Assembly (NCBI GenBank): GCA_028622995.1
Contig: JAJQJQ010000035.1
Coordinates: forward strand, 310,001-374,000
DNA length: 64,000 bases
DNA from: Panagrolaimus kolymaensis
Taxonomy: Eukaryota > Nematoda > Chromadorea > Rhabditida > Panagrolaimidae
Direction: 5' to 3'
Shown here piece by piece: positions 1 through 12,791 of the stretch. Numbering within the stretch: the first letter of the stretch is position 1; each line of letters starts with the position of its first letter. The translations under genes and the position numbers were made by a program. Below the pieces are notes generated by a model. It was not told the DNA's origin, made no database searches, and worked only from the letters and a program-made list of their open reading frames with translations.

Positions 1-741
1 GCAATGAGAAGGTTTTTTTGTGTTTCTTTTGTTACAACGATTAATCGTTCTTTTCTTTTCTTTTTGTTGCCAAACGAGCTTCGGTGAAGAAGAACACATC
101 ATTTTTCTGCCATCCAACATTAAAAAAAAGTTGTTGAAAGATCAGAAACAAAAACAGACTCTCAAAAAAAAAATTGATTGAATTTGAATGAAAAAAAATC
201 CATTTTTTAAAATTAATTTTTTAGAGTTTTTTTATAGAAAATGAGGAAAATCATAAGACTGTGTGTGATAAAAATAGAAAAATGTAAAAAGTGCATAATG
301 AAATGATACTAAGGAAACTTTATTCTTCGAAGAACAAAGTTATGTTTTAAGATTATTAAAAAAAGAATAAAAGTCTAACTACAGACGAAAAAAAAATAAG
401 GAAATAATTAACGGGGTTAAAGCTAAAAATAGCCTATTTTATATTAAATTGTAGTAAACGAAACTAAAAAAAGTACATACAAGAAAAATTAAAAATAAAC
501 CCGGAATAAAAATTCTAAATATAAGGAAGATATTGAAGAGAGAATGAACTTATCATCAAATGCAAATTATTGCAAAAAGGTGGTGAAAATTTGAATTTTT
601 TTTAGCAATTTTAAAAACAAAAAAAAAAGTTTTTTAAAGTATTTAATTTTATAGGCTTTTTTTAGAAACAAAAACTCCTCATTTTGATTTTAAAATTTTT
701 TGTTTTACCATCAAAAATACATAAAATGGAAGAGGACTTAC

Positions 742-3700
742 CAGAAATTCACCACGAATAAAATATTTTGCTTTTACAACTTGTGGATCATCTGATGCTT
801 CATATGCCGCATCCGGGGGTAATTGATATGCGGCAAATTCAGGAAAATATGTTTCTAATCGATGTCGACCAGCTCGAATTTTTTCTGCTAACAAATCTTG
901 CTTATTTAAAAATAATATAACTGATATCGTTTTCAACCATCGATTATTCCATATATTTTTAAATAATGCCAAAGATTCTTTTAAACGATTTTGGGTTGCA
1001 TCTTCCCACAACACTAAATTATATGAAGATGATGCACACACAAATATCTATAAAAAAGATAGAATAAATGTCTTGGTTATAATTAATTATAAAATATTAT
1101 GGAAGAGGAATGTAAAAAAGGTGAGACGAAAAGGATCTCGCATTGTTTGGTTTATTTTATTTTTGTGCCTCAAACACTTTTTTCCTGCTGTTTTTGTTTT
1201 AGATTTTAGTAATGTCTTCAAAAAGAAAATTGATGACTTTTTGATAATAAAAGATTTAAAGAATTTGACTTCCGCGTCTATTTTTCTTCATTGTCTTTTA
1301 GAAGACAAACAGACAAGTCAAGGATTGATCTCGTGAGCGCACAAAAAATACTTTTCTAAAAGCACATTCTTTCTTTGATTAACTCAGTGACGAATTAATA
1401 GTAGCAACAAAAATATTTTAGTTTTTGGCACTAAAGTTATTTATTTTGCAGGATTAAGCAAAATATAATTGAATATTGCCATAAAAAAAATAAGTGAAAC
1501 CAAGTAATAATAAATATGTTTGGAGAGGGAGCACTTACAATTGCCGTCACATCATTAAAGCACTGAAAAAAAAAAGACAAATTAGTCATTGCTCCAAAAA
1601 ATTGAAAACAAATATTACCTGTATCCATTTACGCCTTTCATCACGTTGTCCACCAACATCAAACATACTAAAAAAATATGGCATTTTAAAATTGATTCGG
1701 TCTCAAATCAAAAACTTACTGAAATCTAACTTTATCCACTTCAAATTTTGTTTCAAAGATACCCGTTGTCATGACTCGACACCTTAGGATATCTTGCTCA
1801 CTCGGATCACTAAAAAAATAATTGTGAAGGATAAATTAAAGTTTTAATTTTTTGAAAGTTTTTTTAGGTATCAATCGATTACAAAATTTTGAAAATAACA
1901 GTTTTTATTTGATTTTTTCTTTACTTTAGCAAAGCATGAATTTTGTTTCATAAAATTAAATAGTTCAAATTTTTAAAATTAATGTAATCGATTGCTTCTA
2001 ATACACCTAAACACTTACTAATTATTCTGCCGTACATCATTAACTTTATCAAGAAAACTAAAAAATGTATATATAATCGATTTGGATTTCCTCTTTTTTA
2101 ATTCCACAAAACTTACTATTTAGCACAATCAATTAATTGATATTCGTTGCTTCTTTCATAACAGGCTTGAACTCCCCTATCATGCCAACATTTTATTACA
2201 TGGTCATAAAATACCTAAAAAAAGAGGAAAGATTTAAGCTGTTTTTTTAAATATTTTAAAGTTATATTCTTAAAGGGAGACAAAAAAAAAATATGCAAGG
2301 ATAAAAGTTAAGAAAAAAATTTGTGGTTATTAATTGTGTGCCCTCAAAGTTATCATAAAATATTTTTTAGGTAATTTTATTTTACAAAGATTAACTCTCT
2401 GCCTTTATGTTTTTTTCCCTTTGATTTACTGTTTGTTTTGATATCAAAAATAAAACCTTTTTTTCCTGTTTTTATCATTGCTTCTTCGCATTTTATTTTT
2501 TTGATTTTTTCATTCGATGATGATATTTTTAGATTTTTTCTTCTTCTGTTGTTTGTTGTTGCTTGTTGGAAGAAGAAGGAAGACCAAGAAAAATAAAACC
2601 TTGGACTTCGAAAAGACCGGAAGAAAAAAAAAGAAGTTTTTAATCGAAATGCGACTCCTTCGACTCCAAAAACAGGCTTGAATTGGCTTCAATTTTTTCT
2701 TGTGAAAAAAAAATAAATAAATAAATAGAAAGGAACGAATTCTTGAGCCTTTTTTATTTTATTTTTTTATCAAGAAAAAATAAGAAGGAAAGACAAAAAA
2801 AAAATACAAATATAAATATAAATTTCGGTGTTTTGGACATTCAAGTTTTTTCTTCTTCTCGTTAGTGTGTGTGTGATGATATTAGGCTAATTTAAAAAAT
2901 AAAAAAGTGAAATGAAGATTCTCTCTGATAAAAACAGCAAAAAAAATTTTTTTAGTTATTGCTTTTTATGAAATGAAGCTCTTCTATCAAGGAATAAGAA
3001 AAAGAATGTGAGCAAACAATGATATCAGATTTCGGGATATTAAAAGTCTAGTGAAAAAAAAAGTAAAAGAAGATGTGTCTGTGTATCATCGATGATATTT
3101 TATTTTTCTATGGCTGGAATTGGGGTAATTGTAAGCAATAATTTGGTCTTAGTAAATTGGAGAAAAAAAAAGTCAAATAAAAATTTTAAACGAATTATTG
3201 ATTTTTTTTTTTGAAGGATTTGAAGCATTATTAAACCTTAATCGGATTCCTTACTCGGAGAAGTTTAATTATGTGTTACAATTTCCTACAGAGACAAATA
3301 ACTAGCAAAGAATTTAGCATATAAAATAAATTTTTCATAGTAAGAATCCCAGTAATATATTTCTTCAAAAAATCATAACTTCTTATCACTTTACTTATAA
3401 AAGTCTCTATTTATAAATTTGTGATGATCGTTCATTTATTCTTGCTCCTTATGATTTTAGTCTTTTCATAAAAATATTTGATCTCAAATTGATCAATGTC
3501 AAATAAAAAAGTTTCCTTGTTTGTTCTCATTTTCTTATTTCTTTTTGTATAAAAAATGCCACTGAATCAGAACCTTTTTTTTCTCTTTATTACTTTGAAT
3601 CAGAGTTGTTTCTTTTTGAAGTTTTTTTAAAAATATATTTGCCGAAAAGGAAAAACAATGAATAAAATGAAGAGAAAAAATAGATTGCGTCAATCGACGA

Positions 3701-4610
3701 AGAGAAATGGAAAAAAAATGACTCAAAAATGTGTGAGAAAATAAAAAGTCAAAAAAAGTCGCTGGCTTTGTTTCTTGAAAATGAAAATAATAATAATAAT
3801 AGCTATTTTTGGTAAATGGCATCAAAATGAGAAGAAAAAAAAATTTTGACACTAAACAACAACCCTTTTTTATATTTGGTTGTTGCAGCCTCATCATCTT
3901 CATCTGCGTGGGAAGCAAAAATATTAATTACAACAACAAAAAAAACGAAAAAGTAAGACGGTGTAAGACATGAAAGTGAGATAAAGCAAAAAATTATGAG
4001 AATTTGGATTATTATTTACAAACCTGTGGATAATCAAATTCAGGCGATTGCCCCACGGATAAAATGTAACTTTTTGATGGTTCATTTGCAGGATCATCAA
4101 GTTTTACGGGTGGATCTATTTGATCCATTTCTTTTAAAATCACCTAAAAAAATTTTTGGTTGATTATTGATTTTTTCTTTAAAACCACAAAATTGGAGCC
4201 AAAGTAAACAAAAAATTTTAAATTTTAAAAAATGAAAAGAAATCAAAAACAGATGATTTTTGGTTGTTGTTTAAAAAAAAAGAATATTTTTTTAATGATT
4301 AATTTAACAAATTAAGTTTAATTATATTAAATAATAAATTTCTTACACTAATAGAATCTCGAACATTTTTACGAATATCTGCAATTTTTTCTTTCTTTTC
4401 TTTTTCATTAAATCCATTTATATGTAAAATTCTCATTTGTTTTACAATTGTGGATTTACCAGATTCACCTGCACCAAGTAATAATAAACGATGAGTTGCA
4501 CGTAATACTTGCTTTTCTTTTTGTAATTGTTCATCAATTTGTTTATTAACTTTACGTTGTTCACGTTCCTCCTCGCCGATGGCACTCGAATGACCGGCTA
4601 TGCAACCCAT
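742..4610 (-). CDS. gsa-1: Heterotrimeric G protein alpha-s subunit (3' end outside window)
   Basis: Gs-alpha couples GPCRs to adenylyl cyclase at the plasma membrane. Eight exons can be read on the minus strand: 4347-4610, 4024-4143, 2117-2214, 2019-2057, 1720-1809, 1619-1667, 1539-1562 and 742-1047; together they give 330 codons in consistent phase. Visible motifs are the P-loop GAGESGKST, switch I RCRVMTTG with the cholera-toxin-type arginine, switch [18 protein letters not shown], and the Gs-typical [17 protein letters not shown]. The start at 4610 is preferred over 4628 because it gives the lipidated MGC N-terminus of the family. The last roughly 48 residues, including the receptor-binding C-terminal helix, are not found in 1-741, which reads as intron, so the final exon lies off the left edge. 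Assignment to Gs rather than Go/Gq/Gi rests on family knowledge and is strong. Confidence 0.93.
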
Positions 4611-7600
4611 CAGGCGCATCTTCGGCATCGGTGACCAACGGCGGCGAGGCCGTCACCAAATAAAAAAGGTGGGAAAAAAGGAAGATAGGCAAACAAAAAA
4701 AGTTTCGCCTTCAAAAAAAGTGATTTTTCGGATTCAACAAAAAATAAATTTATATTTGTGAATCCAAAAATAATTTAAATATATCAACAGCGGCGGCGAC
4801 AGCAGGAGTTGTCAATAAAATAATAATTGTTTTTTTTTGTGGTAAAAGAGTAAAGTAAATAATTCAATAATAAAATATTGACTTCTTTGTGTTTTGATTT
4901 AATTTTGACGACGTCGAATTTATAGCAATGTTTTTAAGGCCGCCAAAAGAAAAAGAGGAGAAGTATTGATTGATTTTGATATCGAAGAGAGAAAATGGTG
5001 GAGTAAAATTGATAAATTAAATATTTATCAATTTATTATAAAGCTGTTTGTTGCTATTGGCGGTGTTGATGGTAGTGGAGGAAGGAGGACGTAAATGATT
5101 GAGTGCCCTCCTTTTTATATGGTGGGAGTGATGGTTTCTGCAAAAATACGAATCAAAAATGGATAAAATGTAACAACAATAGTTCCGTTGCAATTCTGCA
5201 GCAGAATTGCTTTATTCGCGCAAAAATTTAAAAATAAAATCATTTTTGTTGTTTTTTTTGTTTCCACGCAAAAAAAATTGGTGAACACAGAAAAGAAGCA
5301 AAGAAAAAAGGAGGAAAGGAAAAAAAGAAGAAAAGTATGGATCAATCCCGAACAAGGGAGCCCCCACTCTCTTCCCTCCTTCTTCTTTCCTTTAGAAAAC
5401 ACAGAAAAAAAAATATACGCCAGGCATATAGAAGCAAGCAAAGCAAAAGCAAGAGAGAAAAAGAAGAAAAAACAGGGGCCATTTTTTTTGTCGTAGTTAT
5501 TGGTTGAAAAAGGAGGAGCTCCCCAAGCCAAGTTATTTTTTTTTCGTTATATATATTTTTTGCCTTCTCTTTTCACGCTTCTTTTTTTTCACAGGGGGCG
5601 TTGGGCAACAAGCAATATAGAAAACGAAGGACACAACAACAACCACAACCATCCATCCATCGAACTTAAATGAGAGCGGGGTTCCAATGAGTGAAAAAAT
5701 AAAAAATACTAAAAAATGCCAGAATATTTTACTGGCAGTCGTCGTCGTCGGTTGTCGGTCGGCTTTTTTCTCTTTTTTCTTTCGGCAAGCTTTTTAAAAA
5801 AAGCTTTTTGCTTTTAAAAAAGAGTGAAGAGAGAGAGAGAGCACTACAAAAATAGCAACAACAAAAAATAGAAAAGCATGAAAGAATAGAATATATGTAT
5901 TTATATCTATCTATTTTGTCTCTATATGCCCTATAGCAAAATAGTCATAGCTCTCTTTTCTTTCTTTGCTCCCTTTTTCTCTATCTTAAAGTTGGTGGTT
6001 GTCGTCGTCAGTCTTCTTTTGTCATGCCAGCCGCCATCACCATTTTTTGCCTTGAAGCCATAGAAATTTATTTTTGGCAATGGCAGAGAAATGAAGACTC
6101 TATAGTTAGAGAAAGAAAGATGGATATATATTGATGGGAGGAAAACAGCAACGACGAAGAATGTGGCAATGAAAAGCCGCCAATAGTGTGAAAGAGAAAC
6201 AAGTCTCTTATTTTTTAGTATTCTTTTTCTTTAAAGAATTCAATCCTTACTCGCTTGCTTGCAGTTTTCTATAAAAATAACAGAAAAAAAGCATGGCTAA
6301 CTGCAGTGGCAGCAGCGGCTGCTGTTACTTACTTATCTTTTTGGCATATTCAATAGTGTATGTCACATTTTTTCTTCTTATTTTTCGCTTGCTTGTTTTA
6401 TTGTGTGGATTTTTAAAAAAATGTCCGTCGTCTAACTAACAAGAAAAAAGAAAAGACAAGCTTCAGCCATGGGACATGTCGCTTGCTTGCTGGCTGTTTT
6501 AGAAAAAGACGGAGAGAGAATGGCAAAAATGCAAGAGAAAAAGCAATAAAAAAAAAAAAGACAGCCGCTGGCAATAATAATAATATTGGAAACACAAGTT
6601 TTCACTCACACACATAAGCATAAAAGAGGATATCGACGCACGCAAGCAGTCATGTTTGTGTTACATAAAAAAAATGGCAAAAAGGCGAAACAACAAAATA
6701 GCCGCAATTTGAGCAAAAATGAACAAAAAAAATTTCCTTTTTCTTTCATTTTTTCTTCTTCTTCTGAACCTTTTTTATTTTCGAGGGAAAAAGAAAAAGA
6801 GAAAAAAAAATTTTCCTTCTCCTAAAAATGCTTTTAAAGTCGTCGTCGATGTCTTTCCTTCTTCTCTCGTTCTGGAGTTTTTTCATCAACGGACAAACTT
6901 TTTTTTTTATGCTGCTGCTTCCTCTTTCCTTTTTCCTTCAACAATCAACCCAACCAAGAAAAACACACTAACTACAACAACAACCAAGCAAGCAAGTTAA
7001 AGCAAAGTCATTTGTTGCTTTTCTTGCAGCAGCTCCTCTGTGTCTCATTCGCAGCTCCAACAACAGCACCGCAATAACAGAAATGAGGGAAATATAAAGA
7101 GAGAGAGAGAGGACGAGGGAAGGTTGTTGGATGGTTGTCCATTCATCCATTCATATATATTGCCTTGTTTCATAAAAAAAAAAGATTCTAAAAATAAAAA
7201 CCAGACGGTTGTCGCCTTTTTCTTCTTCTTTCGGTTGTGTGCTTCAAGAGTCTCGAAGTGATGGCAATTTTCTTTGTTAACTGAGTCTTTTCGTTTTTTA
7301 TATTTTTTCTTCTATTCTCTCTTTTTTTTGTTTGTCTTTCATTTTTTCCCTTCTCGTTTTTTTTGCTTTGGTTTTTTTATGGAGAATTGACGAAAAAAAT
7401 ATATTAGAACTTGCAAGTTGCAAGGACATGAAAATTTAAAAAATATATGATGATACATACACATACATGAAATGAGGGTGAATCAGATACACGCTACGCA
7501 GCGTGTTCATAACAACCTTAACTAAATATTATTTTTTGGTTATAACAATTATTTTTTGTCTGCTAGGTCCAATAAATGGCTTAAAAAATCAACAAGCCAT

Positions 7601-10459
7601 TAAGTTGTTGCTATTTTTAGATCCTCAACTAGTTTTCTATTCAAGGCCAAGCAAATCCGCTTTAGGACAAAGAACAAACAACACCTGCAAATAAAACTTA
7701 TCATAAAAAAATTTCTAATGTAAAAAAATAGTTAAAACTCAAAACTTTTGAAACATTTTTTTTAAACAAATGTTTTTCCACTTTTTTTTTGTTTCAAATA
7801 TCAACGTCGACGACGACGACGACCGCGACCGGATATCAGAAAAGTCGCGTGCTTTCCTTCTTCCTCTCATTCTAAAAGCAATTGATGCTTCTTTTGACCA
7901 AGAACAAAAGATTACGAGCAAACAAGCTTTTTTAAGATTGATCTGTCGTTGATTCTTTATATATTTTTTTACATTTAAATGAAATATAATTATCATTGAA
8001 AAATGTTTTTAATTGATAAAGAAATATGGAATAGGAAAAAGTTGAAAGACGAAAAATGAATTAACAGTTGTTTTATTAATTAAAAATGGGGTGATGATGA
8101 AGAAAGTGGATTTAAAAAAGATAGTAAATGATCAACTTTGGGGATTCAATGGAAAGTGAAACCCAATCTTTGTGTTTTAATCGAAGAAAAAATGATAAAG
8201 GTTCAAACATTTGTCAAAAAAAAAATACTTTTCAGAATCAAGTAAATTGTCACGATAGCCATTTTTTAGGTAAGCCATCGCTAAAGTTGTAAAAAAATGA
8301 AAATAAAAGTAAGCACTTGTTAAAAATTGATTAAATACTATTTTCAAAAAATCGTTGATTTAAATAAAACTCACACATAATCAGCCTAATATTAAATCCA
8401 ATTGTCTATTATTATTTTTTTGATAAATTTTAGGAAAAGCAGCTCTGCTAAAAAATAATCAACCACTCTTAATGGAGCTGTTATTTTTCAAAGTGATGTT
8501 ACATACAACTTGATAAAAATCTTTTAAAAAAATACAAGTACGAGAAATGAGTAAAAAATATTAAAGAATTTAAAATTTTGATAAATGAAAATAAGCGATG
8601 CGATAAATTTTATTTTGAAGGAAAAAGGGGCAAGAATTTCTTTAGATTTGTTTCATTTCTTTCAAAGCCTACTTTATTATAAAGAGTAAGAAAAGTATCA
8701 GTGTCGAGATCTATATTAATAAAAAAATATGGAAGGTAAAATGACAGTATTCATCTTTAAAAAATACCTAATAAAAAAAATGGCTTTACTTACGAGTAAA
8801 ATAATTAAAATAAATAGGAGTTAAATAAAACCCGTTTAAACCATGTCCCACGCTATCACCATTCTTACCTTTTTCATTCTTTTTTTTTAATAATGTTTCC
8901 TTTTTTATCCCACACCTTTAAAATGGTTTTTCTATGTCAGGATTAAAAAAAAGTCACGCAAATGTCTTTTCTTTTATATATGGAAAAATTGCAATTTACA
9001 ATTTTTTTATGAAACCCCAAGCTTCTTTATTTTGGCTGTAAAAGAACCATTTAAAAAAAATATCCTTGAAAATACAGTTATTTATAATTTCTTTAGAAAA
9101 CAAAATTTACGACTTGCAGACAAAAATAAAAAATACAGTATCTTTACAATTTAAAAAAAAGGTGTAAATTTCAAAACAAAATTTACAGATTTCAATTAAT
9201 AAATAATCTAAATTTATTAAGTTCAAAATAATTTGTAATTTTTGTATCTCGTAACTTCCAAAAAATCCATTTTTATTTAAACCACTCGAAAGAAATATGT
9301 ATGCATGAAATTGAACTTTACTTGAATTTTTTATTGCCAATGCAACTCTCGTCGGATTTCGTTTCATTTGTTCGAAGAAAATATACTCGAATTTTACAAT
9401 TCACTCTTAGAAACTGATGTTAAAATTATTCATGATGTCAAGAAGAAAAAAATCGAATATGCTTTATAAATTCCATAAATGCAAAGTAAATGTCTTTTTA
9501 TAAACTATTTTTTTGTTTGACTACAGTTTTGATCAAAAGTCTAAAAATAACCCATTCTTTTCTGTGCCTTCTCTTTACCATATCCTAACAACAAAAAAGA
9601 GAAAAGAAGATACAATCGCTTCTATCTAAAATAAGAAAGAGCCATTACTTCTTTTTAATAACCTTTCATATCTTTACCGTATTTTCTCCTTTCTAAAAAC
9701 GTAAAACTACAATCGTCGTCTCTAAAAATGGAAATTAAAAAAGCTTTTTTTAAACATACATTTTTTGTATTCATTTTTTTCCTTTTCTTAAATCATACAA
9801 TTTTTATTTTAATTATTCCAAGTGTACTTTGAACTTTTTCAGATGGAGCAGAATAAAATGTTATTTAAAAAAAGCACACAGGTAAATAAAGTCTGAGGTA
9901 TATAAAAAAAATATGCAAGAGAGAGAGAAAAATAAAAAATGAGTTCCACCATAAAAAACCTTAATTATCTTTTTTTAGTATATTTTTTTTCTAAAAATAG
10001 AAAAATGGTGTTATTACTTTTTTATTATTATTAATAAATATATTCACTCAATCTTCTGTCGGTTAACCTTTATTGTAGTGTTCAAAGAAGCGAAAGAAAA
10101 AAAGTAAAAATAACATTGTAAAAAAAGAGGTGAAATAACAACAGAAAGTAAAACGTACTCAAAAAAACGACATTGCAATGAAAATCAGAAATATTTTATT
10201 CGAACAAAAGCTACGATATATGGTTGCTTTAAATTTACTCAATTTAAAATAAAACACATCTCCTAAAATTGAAGGAGATTTTTTAAGTCAGCGTTCGAAA
10301 AGCTCATAAAAAATAACAAATAAATTCGAACGAGTATCGTTTTTCTTGGCAAAAAGCATCACAACTTTTTTTGATATCCAATCATCCTAAACTTTTTTTA
10401 TAAGTTTTTGCTACAAAATTAAAAGCACTTTGTGTTTTCAAAACTGATTTGATTGAATC
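4611..10459. other. Long AT-rich noncoding stretch upstream of Gs-alpha
   Basis: About 5.8 kb holding poly-A and poly-T tracts, GA-rich runs and short CGTCGT/GACGAC microsatellites (for example near 7805-7830). The open frames here are low-complexity (Phe/Lys/Ser runs) and show no domain, splice structure or conserved motif. It probably contains the promoter and 5' untranslated exons of the minus-strand Gs-alpha gene and the promoter of the gene starting at 10460. I see no RNA gene or mobile element in it. Confidence 0.5.
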
Positions 10460-12160
10460 ATGGATAAACATAAGGTATTGTATCCGCCTATTCCTGTTAG
10501 TAATGATAAGAAGAAGAATCTGGTTTTATGGGTAATCGCGGCTGTAAATGGTAATGGTCTTGATCTGTGTTATCTCAATGATGAATTTAAAAGTAAACCT
10601 GAAACCTCATTTTTGTCTGTTCCGAATATTGTTCCATTTTTCAATGACTCCAATAACTTTAAAAATATAAAAGCTGTATTTTCGAAAGTGGTTGAAAATG
10701 AAGAACCTGGTTTTCCACTCAATATGTCATTTCGTTTTATGATCGCAGAAGCATTAAGAAAGTTCAAAGTTCCATTCTATTTTATCAACCATCTTTATAA
10801 CTTCGTAATTTGTAATTTGGTTGAAGCGAATATTTCTTCAAAATCTAATGACGTCATCTTGAGCCTTGCCGTTAATGGCTATTTTACTGTAGCTACACAT
10901 CTTTGCTATTCAAATGATGGATATGTTTTTGTTAGTAACAAAGGAGTTTGTTGCCTAAATCAAAGTGCAAATGAATTAAGAAACGAAATTCTTGGAAGCT
11001 GTGATCCTAAACATATTATTGTTCATGTTCAACCTGATTTTATTAGTGCTTTAACAATGACACGCCTTCAAAATTCCGTCTTTCCATCAAAACATATCAT
11101 AATCGTGGATATGAAAGAAGAAAGTTTTGTTCCACTTACAAAAGAATTGTTCAAGAAAATGGTTGATCCATCGTTCAATAAGTTCCATGTTATTCCTGTA
11201 TGCTGTGATGAATTTTTTGTTACAAATGGAAAAAATCATCGAGATGCTGTCATTCGTGTTGTTGAAATGGAAAAGGTGCCTTGTGAAAAATCTAAAATTC
11301 TTCGGAAGTTTCAAAAACCATATTATGTAAGTTTTAAATATTTTCGTTGTATTTTTAAATACATTGAGTTTTAGATTAGTCACTTGAAACTTAATGGCAA
11401 AATATATGAATCTGTTGGTAAGGTTGAACCATTGAAAGGAAAAGGTCATCGAATCAATCTTTCTTTGGTCGTGGATGAAAATGGTTTACCATTCCTTTAT
11501 CAAGAATATGTTATGATTCCGGAAATTGAAGCTTTACTAAAGAAACTTAATTCTAAATCTGATTTGGATGTTCCAGTAATTGGTTTATTCGATAACACTT
11601 CTGTCATTTGCGTTCGGGATGAAAATGGATATGACTTTTTAGAATCTTGGAATGGTATGTTTTTTACTTCACTATAATTTTAATAACTTTTTTTCTTTAG
11701 GTAAATATGGAAATGATTTATTCCTTAGTTTTCAAAAAGAAAAGCCAGAACTCGTTACTGATATCAACAAAGTTAAAGTCCCTTTCACGGTTTATGGTAT
11801 GTCAAAATTTTTATCGACGGCAATTAATTGTTGTTTTCAGATATTTTGAAAGTCCTTTCAATGCATTTTGACGATATCAAACTTGACCCTGATTGGGAAT
11901 TCAAGATTACCAAGAACGCTGAAAAGAACCTTGTTCTCGAATTTGATACTATTGATGGAAAACGCAAAGCAGTTACTTCATTTTTGATGGGTCTGATTCT
12001 CAAGGAACATGTTAAAGCAATCAAAGATGAAACTGGAAAGAAGCCAAATAAACTTGGATTTTGTATCTTCGATGATCTCAATGCTGATGAAAGAAAAAGA
12101 GCTGAAAATGGAATTGGCGAAGCTTGCAAGCTTATGAAGATTGAAAGCCATTTTGTTTAA
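10460..12160 (+). CDS. Distant Hsp70-like protein of unknown function
   Basis: Four exons, 10460-11326, 11375-11654, 11701-11796 and 11841-12160, join in phase to a 520-residue protein with no signal peptide. The last exon has the pattern of the middle of an Hsp70 nucleotide-binding domain: LILKEHVKAIKDETGKKPNK, then LGFCIFDDLNADERKRAENG where classical Hsp70 has a TVPAYFND-(A/S)QRQAT-like stretch. The chain stops shortly afterwards, so the second phosphate loop and the adenosine motif are missing. The N-terminal half (for example SFVPLTKELFKKMVDPSFNK) may resemble other Hsp70 parts in a different order, but this is weak. No DLGTT motif is visible, so ATP hydrolysis is unlikely. It may be related to the Hsp70-derived genes at 39.6-46.1 kb. 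Function unknown. Confidence 0.6.
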
Positions 12161-12791
12161 TTTTGTCAATCTTTTGTTTTTTGTTGTTGTTTTATTATTA
12201 AATATTTAAAAAAGGATACATAGGAAAAGTGAACTTCATTGTATTATATTGCTTTCTGTCATGAATTTTACGGAGGGCAGCCCCAAAATATGTAATGCTA
12301 CCGCAATACTTCGCATGAAAAACAGATTAGCGAAGGGACTGCTTTCTAAACAAAGTGTACGTGTTCATTAATTTTGGGCATACTTATATTCTTAATAATA
12401 TTTTGCAACATAGTACAAATTATATAAAGATTTCATTGTATGTTTTCGTAATTTCAAATGCTTTAGGCAAACGCATTTCTTCGTTTATTTTTTTTACCAA
12501 AATCTCAAGCTCTAAAAATTTTCCACATGCTTTGTTTTCATTTTTGACCAACCCTAACTTGTTGCATTTTTTTTGTTTTCTTTTTTTAGCATCAACCCGG
12601 CAAGCACCTAACAATTCGGCCCAAAGGGAAATGAAAGAAAAAGGGGAGGAGATGGATGAAGTCAATACTTTTGGCTGCTTTCCCATTTTGCTGTTGCAGC
12701 TAGAAGTGGTCGATTGGTAGCGGCCTTGCTTTATTTTATAAGTGCTTTTTGAATTAAAAGTTTTTGCCAAAAAAAAATTGAAAATAAATTT
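12161..12791. other. Intergenic spacer
   Basis: AT-rich spacer between the Hsp70-like gene and the first HAT-type gene. A moderately GC-richer patch at about 12255-12345 stands out slightly, but I could not fold it into a known RNA family. No convincing gene. Confidence 0.3.

Noticed and set aside
5115..5531. Overlapping open frames on both strands in the Gs-alpha upstream region
   Set aside because: Phe-rich on one strand and Lys-rich on the other: a product of poly-A/T and GA-rich DNA.
7490..7510. Short palindrome CACGCTACGCAGCGTG
   Set aside because: A 6-base stem is expected by chance in 64 kb and has no flanking T-run or repeat context.
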